From UM-FILTER-37-12 sp964344965 (GTDB lineage: Bacteria > Patescibacteriota > Patescibacteriia > Magasanikbacterales > UBA922): a stretch of DNA of 28,014 nucleotides. The notes beneath the pieces were generated by a model. The model did no database searches, was not told where the DNA came from, and saw nothing but the letters and a program-made list of their open reading frames with translations. Made by a program: the position numbers and the translations under genes. Positions 14,041-21,792 of this stretch are shown here, one piece after another (the first letter of the stretch is position 1; every line of letters starts with the position of its first letter). The stretch is taken from assembly GCA_964344965.1 (NCBI GenBank), contig CAYFPJ010000017.1, positions 1 through 28,014 of the forward strand, read 5' to 3'.

Positions 14041-15222
14041 CTATATAATTTTAACAAAAAACCTCTTCCCCTTCTGCACCACATCCCCAGCTTTCACTTC
14101 CACATCATAACTCTCTACTTTCTCACCATTTATCTTCACTCCGCCGCCGTCAATGTTTCGTCTGGCGTCTCCACTGCTAGAACAAAATCTGGCTTCTTTC
14201 AAAACATCGATAATATTATTAGAAGCAGGTTTCAACTCTGGAATTTCATCTGGCATTTCCTTTTTGGAAAATGTATTTTCAAAATATGTTACAGCTTCTT
14301 CAGCTTCCTTCTCGCCATGATACATGCGGACAATTTCTGAAGCCAATCTTACTTTGAAGTCACGTGGATTTTCTCCCACTTTCATGGCTTTATTGATCTT
14401 GGCAATCTCATCAAGTGGGATGCGAGTGAAGTAAGTAAGATAGGTGACAATCAAGTCATCGGAGACAGACATGATCTTACCAAACATGTCATTTGAGGTG
14501 TCAGAAAAATTGATAGTGTTACCCCAGCTAGAGCTCATCTTCCGGCCGTCTGTACCAGCTACTATCGGATTCATGACGATGTCTTGAGGATTTTGCCCAA
14601 ATTTCTCTTGGAGTGACCTGCCTGCCAACAGATTGAAGCGTTGATCTGTACCTCCTAGCTCTACGTCTGCTTCAATAGCGACAGAATCGTAACCCTGCAT
14701 TAGTGGGTAGAGTAATTCTCGAAGGGAGATACGTTTGCCAGCTTCGAGACGTTTCTTAATATTTTCGCGAGCAATGAATTCTGCGAGTGAGAAGACATTG
14801 GCGTGTTCACCGATCTCGCTATAACCAAGCTTGTTTAGCCATTCAGAATTGTGTCTAAATTCTATTTTATCTAAATCAAGAAGTAGACCGACCTGTTTTT
14901 TGTAATTTGCTAAATTTTCTTTGACAGTGTCTGTAGCAAGCATAGGTCGCTCAGAATCTTTGTCTGAAGTGTCTCCTATTACTCCGGTGGCATCACCTAC
15001 TATGAAAACAATTTGGTGCCCAAGCTCCTGAAAATCTCTAAGTTTCAAAAGTGGCACGGAACGACCCAGATGAAGATTTGGACTGGTCGGATCAATACCA
15101 AGTTTAATGCGTAATTGTTTGCCGCTATTTAATTTTTTCTCAAGATTTTTTCTATCAATAAGTTCTTCCACTCCACGGGTGAGTAGTTCTTTTATTTTTT
15201 GTTTATCAGTAGAAACAGTCAT
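14041..15222 (-). CDS. tyrS: Tyrosyl-tRNA synthetase
   Basis: Charges tRNA-Tyr. The catalytic core begins with LRIKLGIDPTSPNLHLGR; the HIGH motif is HLGR (51-54), an Arg replacing the final His. DATGVIGDTSDKDSERPML, the QGYDSVAIEADVELGGTDQRFN tyrosine-binding block (in two parts) and KMSSSWGN (KMSKS) follow, and a C-terminal S4 RNA-binding domain (ARFCSSSGDARRNIDGGGVKING, in pieces) closes the protein. I chose the ATG at 15220-15222 (393 aa); an upstream TTG is unlikely because it lies inside the preceding 42-codon ORF. Only 4 nt separate that ORF's stop from this start. It is part of the valS-tyrS-argS operon. Confidence 0.96.
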   Translation of the reverse strand: MTVSTDKQKIKELLTRGVEELIDRKNLEKKLNSGKQLRIKLGIDPTSPNLHLGRSVPLLKLRDFQELGHQIVFIVGDATGVIGDTSDKDSERPMLATDTVKENLANYKKQVGLLLDLDKIEFRHNSEWLNKLGYSEIGEHANVFSLAEFIARENIKKRLEAGKRISLRELLYPLMQGYDSVAIEADVELGGTDQRFNLLAGRSLQEKFGQNPQDIVMNPIVAGTDGRKMSSSWGNTINFSDTSNDMFGKIMSVSDDLIVTYLTYFTRIPLDEIAKINKAMKVGENPRDFKVRLASEIVRMYHGEKEAEEAVTYFENTFSKKEMPDEIPELKPASNNIIDVLKEARFCSSSGDARRNIDGGGVKINGEKVESYDVEVKAGDVVQKGKRFFVKII

Positions 15223-15226
15223 ATAT

Positions 15227-15355
15227 TTATCTAAATAAAAAGAAAAGGTAGAAAACTCCAAGGATAATCAGAATACTGAAAATAATATTCCTATTTGTAT
15301 CTTGATTGTCCCCTGGCTTCAAATAAAAGTAAATTTGGTTTAAGTAAGACTTCAT
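15227..15355 (-). CDS. Putative 42-aa single-TM mini-protein
   Basis: A short ORF from the ATG at 15353-15355 to TAA at 15227-15229. The N-terminal 25 residues (MKSYLNQIYFYLKPGDNQDT then NRN) are polar. The rest, IIFSILIILGVFYLFFLF followed by a single Arg, is one hydrophobic helix, so a tail-anchored or single-pass membrane protein is likely. Its stop lies 4 nt before the tyrS start, an arrangement typical of coupled operon genes. No family is recognised. AT-rich sequence can encode hydrophobic stretches by chance, so it is only moderately secure. Confidence 0.5.
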   Translation of the reverse strand: MKSYLNQIYFYLKPGDNQDTNRNIIFSILIILGVFYLFFLFR

Positions 15356-15364
15356 CGGGCCATC

Positions 15365-15384
15365 CCCGCAGCAAGCTGCGGGGT
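15365..15384. repeat. Palindrome CCCCGCAGC-AA-GCTGCGGGG
   Basis: A perfect 9-bp stem with a 2-nt AA loop, upstream of the 42-aa ORF. The same GC-AA-GC centre is found in the neighbouring palindrome at 15428-15443. Confidence 0.85.
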
Positions 15385-15413
15385 ATTGGCAGAAAATCTT
15401 ATTTCAACCAATG

Positions 15414-15617
15414 TTAGTTTTCACTTTTTCGATGCAAGCATCGAGGAATAAAACCGCTTAAAGATTTAATACTGTTATCAATGGGCTTTTTAAACTCTTT
15501 GTCTAATTTTTTATTATTATTTTTTGTTTTTACAAAATTATTAAGAGCTTCCTGAAAAAAATCTTCAGGCGGCATTCTTCTAGGTAATTCTTTATTATTT
15601 TTCTTGTCTTCTGTCAT
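15414..15617 (-). CDS. Small hydrophilic hypothetical protein (67 aa)
   Basis: Not recognised. The protein is charged and lysine-rich with a short proline stretch (LPRRMPPEDFFQEAL, 11-25), and has no TM segment. Its C-terminal FIPRCLHRKSEN is encoded by the palindrome at 15428-15443 and may be a tail acquired from that repeat. It starts 5 nt after the valS stop and is followed by the tyrS genes, so it is in the synthetase operon. The position and start codon are plausible; function is unknown. Confidence 0.65.
   Translation of the reverse strand: MTEDKKNNKELPRRMPPEDFFQEALNNFVKTKNNNKKLDKEFKKPIDNSIKSLSGFIPRCLHRKSEN
15428..15443. repeat. Palindrome TCGATGC-AA-GCATCGA
   Basis: A perfect 7-bp stem with an AA loop. 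It is translated as part of the last codons of the 67-aa protein. Confidence 0.8.
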
Positions 15618-15622
15618 AATAT

Positions 15623-18298
15623 TTATTTCAAAGCGCTCAATTGTCTCTCTATCCTAACCAACTTATCCTTACTGTTATCCAATTTTTCTGTCTCCTGCTT
15701 CACTACTTCTTCTGGGGCATTATCTACGAAACCTTTATTCGCAAGTTTCTTCTCAAGGACACTTACATATTTTTGTAAGCTATCAATCTCTGTTTGCAAT
15801 CTCTTTTTCTCTTTATCAAAGTCTACAACTCCTTCTAGATTAAGATATACTTCCACCCCACTTTCTACAAACGCAATAGAGTTTGCGGGTTTATCAGCTA
15901 GTTTGTCTATTTGCAGTTCCTCTAGACGAGCCAATCTTTTTATTACTTCTGCATTTTGTTCAAGTAATTCTTTTTTTTCTCCTGTCGAAATTACAACTCC
16001 TAACTTTTTGACTGGGTCTATCTTATAATCTCCACGAAGTGAGCGAATAGTGGTAATAATATTTCTGATAATTTCAAAATCAGTTTCACCGCTATTACCA
16101 TTCACTCCCGGCCAGGCAGATACCATCAGCACATCTTGGCCACCATAAATCTCTTGCCAAATAGCTTCGGTAACAAACGGAGTGTAAGGATGCCAAAGTT
16201 TCAAAATTGTATTCAAAATATAATTCAAGATTGTAGATTTACCTTGTTCAATTTTTGCAATTTCCAAATACCAATCAGCTAACTCATTCCAGGTGAAATC
16301 CCGAAGTTTCTCTCCAGCTAATGAAAATTTATAGCCTTCGATATCTGCAGTCACTTCACTTACCACATTATTTAACTGGCTCAAAATCCATTTATCGGCC
16401 AAAGACTTTGATTCTGGTAATTTTATATCCTTATCTAAGGAATATCCTTCGTTATCCACTGTCATCTGGATAAATCTACTGACATTCCAAAGCTTATTCA
16501 CAAAACGCTGGGTCCCTTCAACTTTTTCCAGATAAAAACGTGAATCATTCCCAGGACTGATTCCGCCAAGCAAACTCCAGCGTAATGCATCTGTGCCATA
16601 CTTTTCAATCACTTCGAGTGGATCGATTCCATTACCTGCTGATTTGGAAAATTTCTTACCATCTTTGTCACGGAGAATTCCATGAATGTAGACATCTTGA
16701 AAAGGAATTTCATCAAGAGTATAAGTAGACATGAGAATCATCCGCGCCATCCAGAAAAATAGAATCTCATGCCCCATCTGCATCCAAGCAGTAGGATGAA
16801 AAGTTTTCATGTCACTGGTTTCATCGGGCCAACCGAGTGTTGAAAAAGTCCAAAGCCCAGAACTAAACCAAGTATCTAATGTATCCGGATCTCTCTCCCA
16901 ATTTTCAATATCTCTCGGAGGTTCTGTATCAACATGGATTTCCCTTTCCCCTTTCCCCTTTCCCCTTTCCCCTTTTTTGTACCAAACCGGAATCTGATGA
17001 CCCCACCACACCTGCCGACTGATACACCAATCGCGGAGATTATCGATCCAATTGTAATATATTTTTTCAAACCTATCTGGAGTAATATTTACTTTCTGGT
17101 TTTTATCATCATTATGTCCAGTAGCAACAGCGTCTTTCATAAGTTGTTTCATAGTTTTTCCTTTTCCAGGTACTTCTTTGTTGACATCAACAAACCACTG
17201 CGTCATTGGCAAGGCCTCTACCACATCCCCAAATCTGTCAGATGTACCAACATTCTGGGTGATATCTTCTTCTTGTTCCATCAAATTATTTTCTCTGAGC
17301 CAGGATACTACTTTTTCTCTTGCTTCTTCCACACTCAAGCCAGAATAATCACTTCCGGCCTCTGCAGTCATCTTACCGTCCGGACCAATCACTTGAATCA
17401 ACCCAATATCATTTCCATTTGCCTTATGACGAAGATACATCTCAAAGTCAATCGGGCTGTGTGCTGTAGTGACACCAAGGGCTCCTGTCCCAAAAGCATC
17501 ATCTACTTCTTCGTCGCTGATAATTTTTAATTTCAAATCATGCCCTGACTGACCAAAATCTTTCACTTCTAGTTCCTGACCAATATATTTTTTCCACCTT
17601 CCTTCTGGATGTACTGCCACAGCTGTATCACCAAGTTTGGTCTCTGGTCTGGTGGTAGCAATAGTAATTGGAAAATCTTTGGAATATTTAAAAGTATAAA
17701 GTTTGGCAGCACGCTCGATGTGAACTAGCTCATCATCTGAAGCTGTAGATTGGCCCCTGACTGACCAATTGATGACCCGATGTCCTCTATAGATGAGTCC
17801 GTCATCATACATTTTTTTAAATACTTCATTTACTGCCCTACTTCTATCTTCATCAAAAGTATAAGCAAGACGAGACCAATCAGCACTGGTTCCCATTTTT
17901 TTGATTTGTTTCAAAATTGTTGTTTTTGATTCTTCGGCATATTCTCTTATTTTTTCCAAAAGACCTTCTCTACCAAAATGATCACGTGGATTTTCTATTC
18001 CCTCTGCAACCAAATTTTTTTCCACTCGAGCTTGAGTTGCGACTGCAGCGTGGTCTGTCCCTGGCAACAGTAAAACTTTTTTGCCTTGCATACGCTGATA
18101 TCTTGTCATCACATCCATCAGACTATTCTCAAGAGCATGTCCAAGATGTAGTACTCCGGTCACATTTGGTGGTGGCATCATGATGGAATATGGTTCACCT
18201 TCGAGATTATCTGGATTAAAAAAACCACTCTCTTCCCAGAGCTTGTAAATATCATCTTCGTATTCACTTGATTCGTAAGCTTTTGGTAATTCTTTCAT
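15623..18298 (-). CDS. valS: Valyl-tRNA synthetase
   Basis: Charges tRNA-Val and edits mischarged threonine. PPPNVTGVLHLGHA (42-55) holds the HIGH motif. The CP1 editing domain has ITIATTRPETKLGDTAVAVHP. LDTWFSSGLW and KKFSKSAGNGIDP (KMSKS) are present, and the C-terminal coiled coil (DFDKEKKRLQTEIDSLQKYV onward) is of ValRS type. Full length is 891 aa. A five-unit 7-bp array (16941-16975) is translated as KKGERGKGKGERE near residues 441-453, in a loop between VWY and the block before LDTWFSS, variable in the family. It starts 11 nt after the 90-aa membrane protein gene and leads the synthetase operon. Confidence 0.98.
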   Translation of the reverse strand: MKELPKAYESSEYEDDIYKLWEESGFFNPDNLEGEPYSIMMPPPNVTGVLHLGHALENSLMDVMTRYQRMQGKKVLLLPGTDHAAVATQARVEKNLVAEGIENPRDHFGREGLLEKIREYAEESKTTILKQIKKMGTSADWSRLAYTFDEDRSRAVNEVFKKMYDDGLIYRGHRVINWSVRGQSTASDDELVHIERAAKLYTFKYSKDFPITIATTRPETKLGDTAVAVHPEGRWKKYIGQELEVKDFGQSGHDLKLKIISDEEVDDAFGTGALGVTTAHSPIDFEMYLRHKANGNDIGLIQVIGPDGKMTAEAGSDYSGLSVEEAREKVVSWLRENNLMEQEEDITQNVGTSDRFGDVVEALPMTQWFVDVNKEVPGKGKTMKQLMKDAVATGHNDDKNQKVNITPDRFEKIYYNWIDNLRDWCISRQVWWGHQIPVWYKKGERGKGKGEREIHVDTEPPRDIENWERDPDTLDTWFSSGLWTFSTLGWPDETSDMKTFHPTAWMQMGHEILFFWMARMILMSTYTLDEIPFQDVYIHGILRDKDGKKFSKSAGNGIDPLEVIEKYGTDALRWSLLGGISPGNDSRFYLEKVEGTQRFVNKLWNVSRFIQMTVDNEGYSLDKDIKLPESKSLADKWILSQLNNVVSEVTADIEGYKFSLAGEKLRDFTWNELADWYLEIAKIEQGKSTILNYILNTILKLWHPYTPFVTEAIWQEIYGGQDVLMVSAWPGVNGNSGETDFEIIRNIITTIRSLRGDYKIDPVKKLGVVISTGEKKELLEQNAEVIKRLARLEELQIDKLADKPANSIAFVESGVEVYLNLEGVVDFDKEKKRLQTEIDSLQKYVSVLEKKLANKGFVDNAPEEVVKQETEKLDNSKDKLVRIERQLSALK
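16941..16975. repeat. 7-bp tandem array (CCCCTTT, 4 exact units plus 1) inside valS
   Basis: TCCCTTT followed by four exact CCCCTTT units. It is translated on minus as a Lys/Gly/Glu/Arg-rich loop. Confidence 0.95.
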
Positions 18299-18309
18299 AA
18301 TGCTACTGA

Positions 18310-18582
18310 TTACTGATATTTATTGATCCACCATTTTTTAACAAATGGAACTGTTAGGGTTGATAGATACCATCCTAGAGCAGGCACTAGTGCCTTTAGC
18401 ATAGGATTGATGTCTTCAATACTAATTAGCCAGACAGCGGCTACCATATAAGTGACAATAAAAATAATAAATTTTCGAAACCCGCTAGTTTCCCAAGCTT
18501 TATTAGCTTCAACTCGCTTGTTCCTTTCTTCAATTTCCACCAGTCTTTTTTCAACAGACTGCGCCTTTTTTTCTTGATCCAT
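18310..18582 (-). CDS. Small two-TM membrane protein with N-terminal coiled coil (90 aa)
   Basis: Not recognised. Residues 3-28 are highly charged and heptad-like (coiled coil probable). FRKFIIFIVTYMVAAVWLIS (35-54) and the segment about 61-80 are two membrane helices with a short loop between. The C-terminus KKWWINKYQ is basic, so both ends are probably cytoplasmic. It lies 11 nt before valS and is the first gene of the synthetase operon. A role is not apparent; a housekeeping membrane protein is possible. Confidence 0.8.
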   Translation of the reverse strand: MDQEKKAQSVEKRLVEIEERNKRVEANKAWETSGFRKFIIFIVTYMVAAVWLISIEDINPMLKALVPALGWYLSTLTVPFVKKWWINKYQ

Positions 18583-18601
18583 ATAGTCTAAACAAATCCT
18601 A

Positions 18602-18629
18602 GTTACAGGCTACATGTTACAGGATACAA
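18602..18629. repeat. 7-bp tandem array (GTTACAG family, 4 units), intergenic
   Basis: GTTACAG, GCTACAT, GTTACAG, GATACAA: period 7 with consensus G-N-TACA-N. It lies upstream of the 90-aa gene in the divergent gap. Confidence 0.85.
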
Positions 18630-18710
18630 GACAAAAACGCAAGTAAAAACGCTAAACTTAGCGATAAATACGGCAAAAAACATAACCCTTAGACATAAGA
18701 TCCAAAACTA

Positions 18711-18739
18711 TTGACAACTTAGCTAAATATTGATAATAT
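18711..18739 (+). promoter_or_regulatory. Near-consensus promoter of the DHH-like gene
   Basis: TTGACA (18711-18716), 17-nt spacer, TAATAT (18734-18739). Transcription would start near 18746, giving a leader of about 75 nt. Confidence 0.8.
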
Positions 18740-18755
18740 TCTCTATTAAGCTTGT

Positions 18756-18800
18756 CCAGCAGATGCGCCAAAATGGTGTCCTAATGCTGGCTATTTTTGT
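18756..18800 (+). promoter_or_regulatory. Structured leader hairpin of the DHH-like gene
   Basis: CCAGCA (18756-18761) pairs with TGCTGG (18785-18790), with an inner GCGCCA / TGGTGT pairing through wobbles, then TATTTTTGTTT. It looks like an attenuator or a small terminator-like hairpin between promoter and start codon. No known riboswitch class is recognised. Confidence 0.45.
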
Positions 18801-18820
18801 TTGATCTAAAAACAAGACAA

Positions 18821-19969
18821 ATGTCATTAAGAGAAGAGGAGCAAATTCAACAACTTTTGGAACACAAGAAACACATCTTGATCACCTTCCGAAAGGACTA
18901 TGCCGGAGATTCTATTGCTAGTGCCATAGCCCTGCTTTTGTTTTTGAAAAATATGAACAAAAGGGTAGAAATAGTATGTGATGACTTCAAATTACCAAAA
19001 AAATTCAAATTCCTTCGTCGTGCCGACAGAATAAAAAAATCCTTTTCACACCTCCAAAAATTTATTATAAATGTAGATGCTAGCAAGACTGGAGTACAAG
19101 AGCTAAGCTATGATCTAAAAGGTGAAAAACTCCGTATATTTGTCACCCCAAAAGAAGGATTTCTTACTCGTGATGACATCCGCACTGCCCAATCAGAATT
19201 CAAGTACGATCTCATCTTCACACTAGACACGCCAGATCTGGAATCCTTAGGTAGCTTATACGATAACAATACAGATCTTTTTTATCAAACCCCAGTGGTG
19301 AATATTGGTTACCGCCCTACCAACGAACACTACGGACAAATCAATATCATCGATCTCACCGCAACCTCTACAGCAGAAGTATTATTTGATGTCTTAAAAA
19401 AAATTGGAGAAAAACACCTAACAATTCACACAGCAACAGCTTTGTTGACCGGGATGATTGCCAACACTCACAGCTTCAAATCTGGAAATGTAAGGCCACA
19501 CACCATGGCAACAGCCAGCAAACTAATGGATATTGGAGCCGACAGAGAAAGAATTGTTAAAAATCTCTACCAAACAAAAACTATCACAACCTTAAAACTT
19601 TGGGGTCAGGCTCTAGCACATTTAAAAATGGACGAAAATATCGGTCTGGCTTCCACCACAATAACTCGTGATGACTTCCTCCGTTCTGGCGCTTCTGAGC
19701 ATGATCTATACGACATAATTGATGAACTAATTGCTAATTCTCCAGAAGCAAAGATAGTACTCCTACTCCACGAACATATTAATACGAAAAAAGGAGACAT
19801 AGTACACGGGATCATACACACAGAAAAAGAATTCAACGCCAAACAGCTCCTCCCATCACGCAATCTCCAAGGTGATCAAAACCATTCATCATTCACGATC
19901 AAAAACAAAGACTTGAAAGAAGTGGAAGACGAAATAAAAAATGAAATAAAACAAAATCTAAAAAAATAA
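18821..19969 (+). CDS. DHH-family phosphoesterase-like protein with degraded active site
   Basis: The fold is that of DHH/DHHA1 phosphoesterases (NrnA-type, which degrade short RNA or pAp). Aligned blocks: RKDYAGDSIASAIAL (24-38) in place of the first DxD motif; FTLDTPDLESLG (133-144), motif II; NIGYRPTNEHYGQINIID (161-178), where the family has DHH and here has GYR; and GMIANTHSF (211-219), where the family has D-T. A C-terminal DHHA1-like region follows. Most metal ligands are lost, so hydrolysis by the usual mechanism is unlikely and an RNA- or nucleotide-binding role is possible. I start at the ATG at 18821 (382 aa); the earlier TTG is unlikely. It has its own promoter and terminator and is single-gene. 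Confidence 0.85.
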   Translation: MSLREEEQIQQLLEHKKHILITFRKDYAGDSIASAIALLLFLKNMNKRVEIVCDDFKLPKKFKFLRRADRIKKSFSHLQKFIINVDASKTGVQELSYDLKGEKLRIFVTPKEGFLTRDDIRTAQSEFKYDLIFTLDTPDLESLGSLYDNNTDLFYQTPVVNIGYRPTNEHYGQINIIDLTATSTAEVLFDVLKKIGEKHLTIHTATALLTGMIANTHSFKSGNVRPHTMATASKLMDIGADRERIVKNLYQTKTITTLKLWGQALAHLKMDENIGLASTTITRDDFLRSGASEHDLYDIIDELIANSPEAKIVLLLHEHINTKKGDIVHGIIHTEKEFNAKQLLPSRNLQGDQNHSSFTIKNKDLKEVEDEIKNEIKQNLKK

Positions 19970-19995
19970 ACCACCAGCTAAGATCTGGTGGTTTA
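19967..19995 (+). terminator. Intrinsic terminator of the DHH-like gene
   Basis: An 11-bp perfect stem (TAAACCACCAG / CTGGTGGTTTA) begins at the stop codon itself and is followed by TTTTA. The A-rich 5' side would let it act on minus as well. Confidence 0.85.
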
Positions 19996-20005
19996 TTTTA
20001 CACAT

Positions 20006-20089
20006 ATGTCATCCTGAGCGCAGAGAAGGGTCTTTCTTATATAGAATGTCTTCCTGAATACAGATTCTTCGCTGCGCTCAGGATGACAT
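20006..20089. repeat. REP-like inverted repeat pair
   Basis: ATGTCATCCTGAGCGCAG (20006-20023) is the exact reverse complement of 20072-20089. The CATCCTGAGCG word is a widespread bacterial palindromic repeat motif and recurs in part inside rnpB. The gap to the next gene also holds a 14-bp perfect palindrome, TTGGTGCGCACCAA, at 20128-20141. No gene is seen between 19996 and 20153. Confidence 0.85.
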
Positions 20090-20153
20090 TTTTTACTAAA
20101 ACACTTTATTAGCCTTTGAAGGAAGTCTTGGTGCGCACCAAAAAAATCTATGC

Positions 20154-21737
20154 CTAAATCAACGCTCTACCCGTCATCTCCTTCGGCTTATCAAGCCCTA
20201 TGATCTTTAAAATAGTAGGAGCGACATCAGCCAGCATTCCGACCGGATGCATCAAACTCAAGTCTCCTTCTGGCGGATCTCCAGCTGGACCAGCCTGACC
20301 ATGATAGTCATTACTAATAATCAAGAAAGGGACTGGATTTGTGCTATGTTCTTTATCTTTTTTCCCTGTCTCCAAATTTATCACCTCTTCAGCATTGCCG
20401 TGGTCTGCAGTGATTACCACCACACCATTTTTGGCCAAAGCATGGTCTACAATTGTTCCCAGACCTTTATCGACAGATTCAATACCTTTGACAGAAGCCT
20501 GAAGTTGACCGGTATGAGAAACCATATCTGCATTGGCATAATTCAACACTATTGCATCATATTCATCTTTATCAATTGCCTTGACCACTTCTTTGGTGAT
20601 CGCCTGAGATGACATTTCAGGGGCCTGATCATAAGAAGCTACTTTTGGCGAAGGTATAATCTTACGATCTTCCCCGGGGAAAGGATCTTCAATGGTTCCA
20701 TTGAGAAAAAAAGTAACATGAGCGTACTTTTCAGTTTCAGCAATATGAAACTGTTTTAAACCAGAGTTACTCAAAACCTCACCAAGGCAACTATGTACAA
20801 CCACTGGCTGAAAAGCAACAGTGACTGGTATTTCTTTTTCATATTCTGTCATAGTGACAAAAAATAAATCCTTGATATATTTATGCTCAAACTTACTAAA
20901 TCCTGGAATGACAAAAGACTGTGTCAGCTCTCTCGCTCTATCTGGTCGAAAATTAAAAAATATCACAGCATCTTCGCTCTGGATCCTAGCCGTAGGATTA
21001 CCTTCTTCCCCAATCACAATAGGAACAAACTCCTCGTCATAAATATCATTGGCATAAGATTCTTCAATTGCTTGGATTGGGTCTTTAAAATATTTTGGAG
21101 AAAGTCCTTCTGCGATAGCCTTATAAGCTTTTTCTATTCTGCCCCACCTATTGTCTCTATCCATAGCATAATATCTACCAGATATAGAAGCTATCTCTCC
21201 TCTACCTACTTCTTTTATTTTTTCTTGTAATTCTTTTACAAAGTCAATCCCACTATTATAGGTTGTATCCCGACCATCCAAGATAACATGAATATAGACT
21301 TTTTTTACTCTTTTCTTTTTTGCTAAGTCTAACAACGCATCAAGGTGCTTTTGACTGGCATGAACATTACCATGCCCAATAAGACCAATGAGATGTAGTG
21401 CTGATTTTCTTTTTTTTACTTGGTGTATAGCACCAAGTAGCCCCTTATTAGAAAAAAATGATTTATCAACAATACTTTTATTTATCCTCGGCAGAGTCTG
21501 ATAATAGACACGTCCGGCACCAATATTGAGATGCCCAACTTCAGAATTACCCATCTCCCCACTACGTAAACCGACCTCATTGCCAGAAGCATACAGAGTC
21601 ATTGCTGGATACTCACGCACAAACTTATCAAAGTTCGGTGTCTTTGCTCTAGTGATGGCATTACCCTTGCCATCGGGAGCGACGCCCCATCCGTCTAAGA
21701 TTGCAAGCACTAATGGTTTTTTCGACTTACTGGACAT
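20154..21737 (-). CDS. gpmI: Cofactor-independent phosphoglycerate mutase (copy 1)
   Basis: Interconverts 3- and 2-phosphoglycerate through a phosphoserine and two Mn ions. LAILDGWG (11-18) holds the first metal Asp. GEMGNSEVGH (60-69) contains the catalytic Ser65. ILDGRD (152-157) and GRYYAMDRDNRW carry substrate-binding residues, and ITADHGNAEEV holds the last metal ligands. At 527 aa it is of normal length. An insert near the C-terminus (GQAGPAGDPPEGDLSLMHP) is unusual. It lies 55 nt downstream of a second gpmI on the same strand, so the two are probably co-transcribed. All key residues appear intact, so it should be active. Confidence 0.97.
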   Translation of the reverse strand: MSSKSKKPLVLAILDGWGVAPDGKGNAITRAKTPNFDKFVREYPAMTLYASGNEVGLRSGEMGNSEVGHLNIGAGRVYYQTLPRINKSIVDKSFFSNKGLLGAIHQVKKRKSALHLIGLIGHGNVHASQKHLDALLDLAKKKRVKKVYIHVILDGRDTTYNSGIDFVKELQEKIKEVGRGEIASISGRYYAMDRDNRWGRIEKAYKAIAEGLSPKYFKDPIQAIEESYANDIYDEEFVPIVIGEEGNPTARIQSEDAVIFFNFRPDRARELTQSFVIPGFSKFEHKYIKDLFFVTMTEYEKEIPVTVAFQPVVVHSCLGEVLSNSGLKQFHIAETEKYAHVTFFLNGTIEDPFPGEDRKIIPSPKVASYDQAPEMSSQAITKEVVKAIDKDEYDAIVLNYANADMVSHTGQLQASVKGIESVDKGLGTIVDHALAKNGVVVITADHGNAEEVINLETGKKDKEHSTNPVPFLIISNDYHGQAGPAGDPPEGDLSLMHPVGMLADVAPTILKIIGLDKPKEMTGRALI

Positions 21738-21792
21738 ACTTATTGGATAATTTACAATTTTTAATTTATAAATGATTTTTAATGTCTTAATT

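Noticed and set aside
15223..15261. TTG start adding 13 residues to tyrS
   Set aside because: The extension would overlap the 42-aa ORF, uses a rare start and adds a non-conserved hydrophobic peptide; the ATG at 15222 fits the family start.
15223..15413. T-box riboswitch upstream of tyrS
   Set aside because: No specifier stem or conserved T-box sequence is visible; the only hairpin is a repeat-type palindrome and an ORF fills most of the space.
16934..17530. A 198-aa open frame on plus across valS
   Set aside because: It is antisense to the conserved valS CP1 and catalytic region, low in complexity (Phe/Pro/Ser-rich from the CCCCTTT array) and has no recognisable motif.
20128..20141. Terminator for gpmI copy 1 at the TTGGTGCGCACCAA palindrome
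   Set aside because: On minus the T run precedes the hairpin instead of following it, so it does not have terminator polarity.
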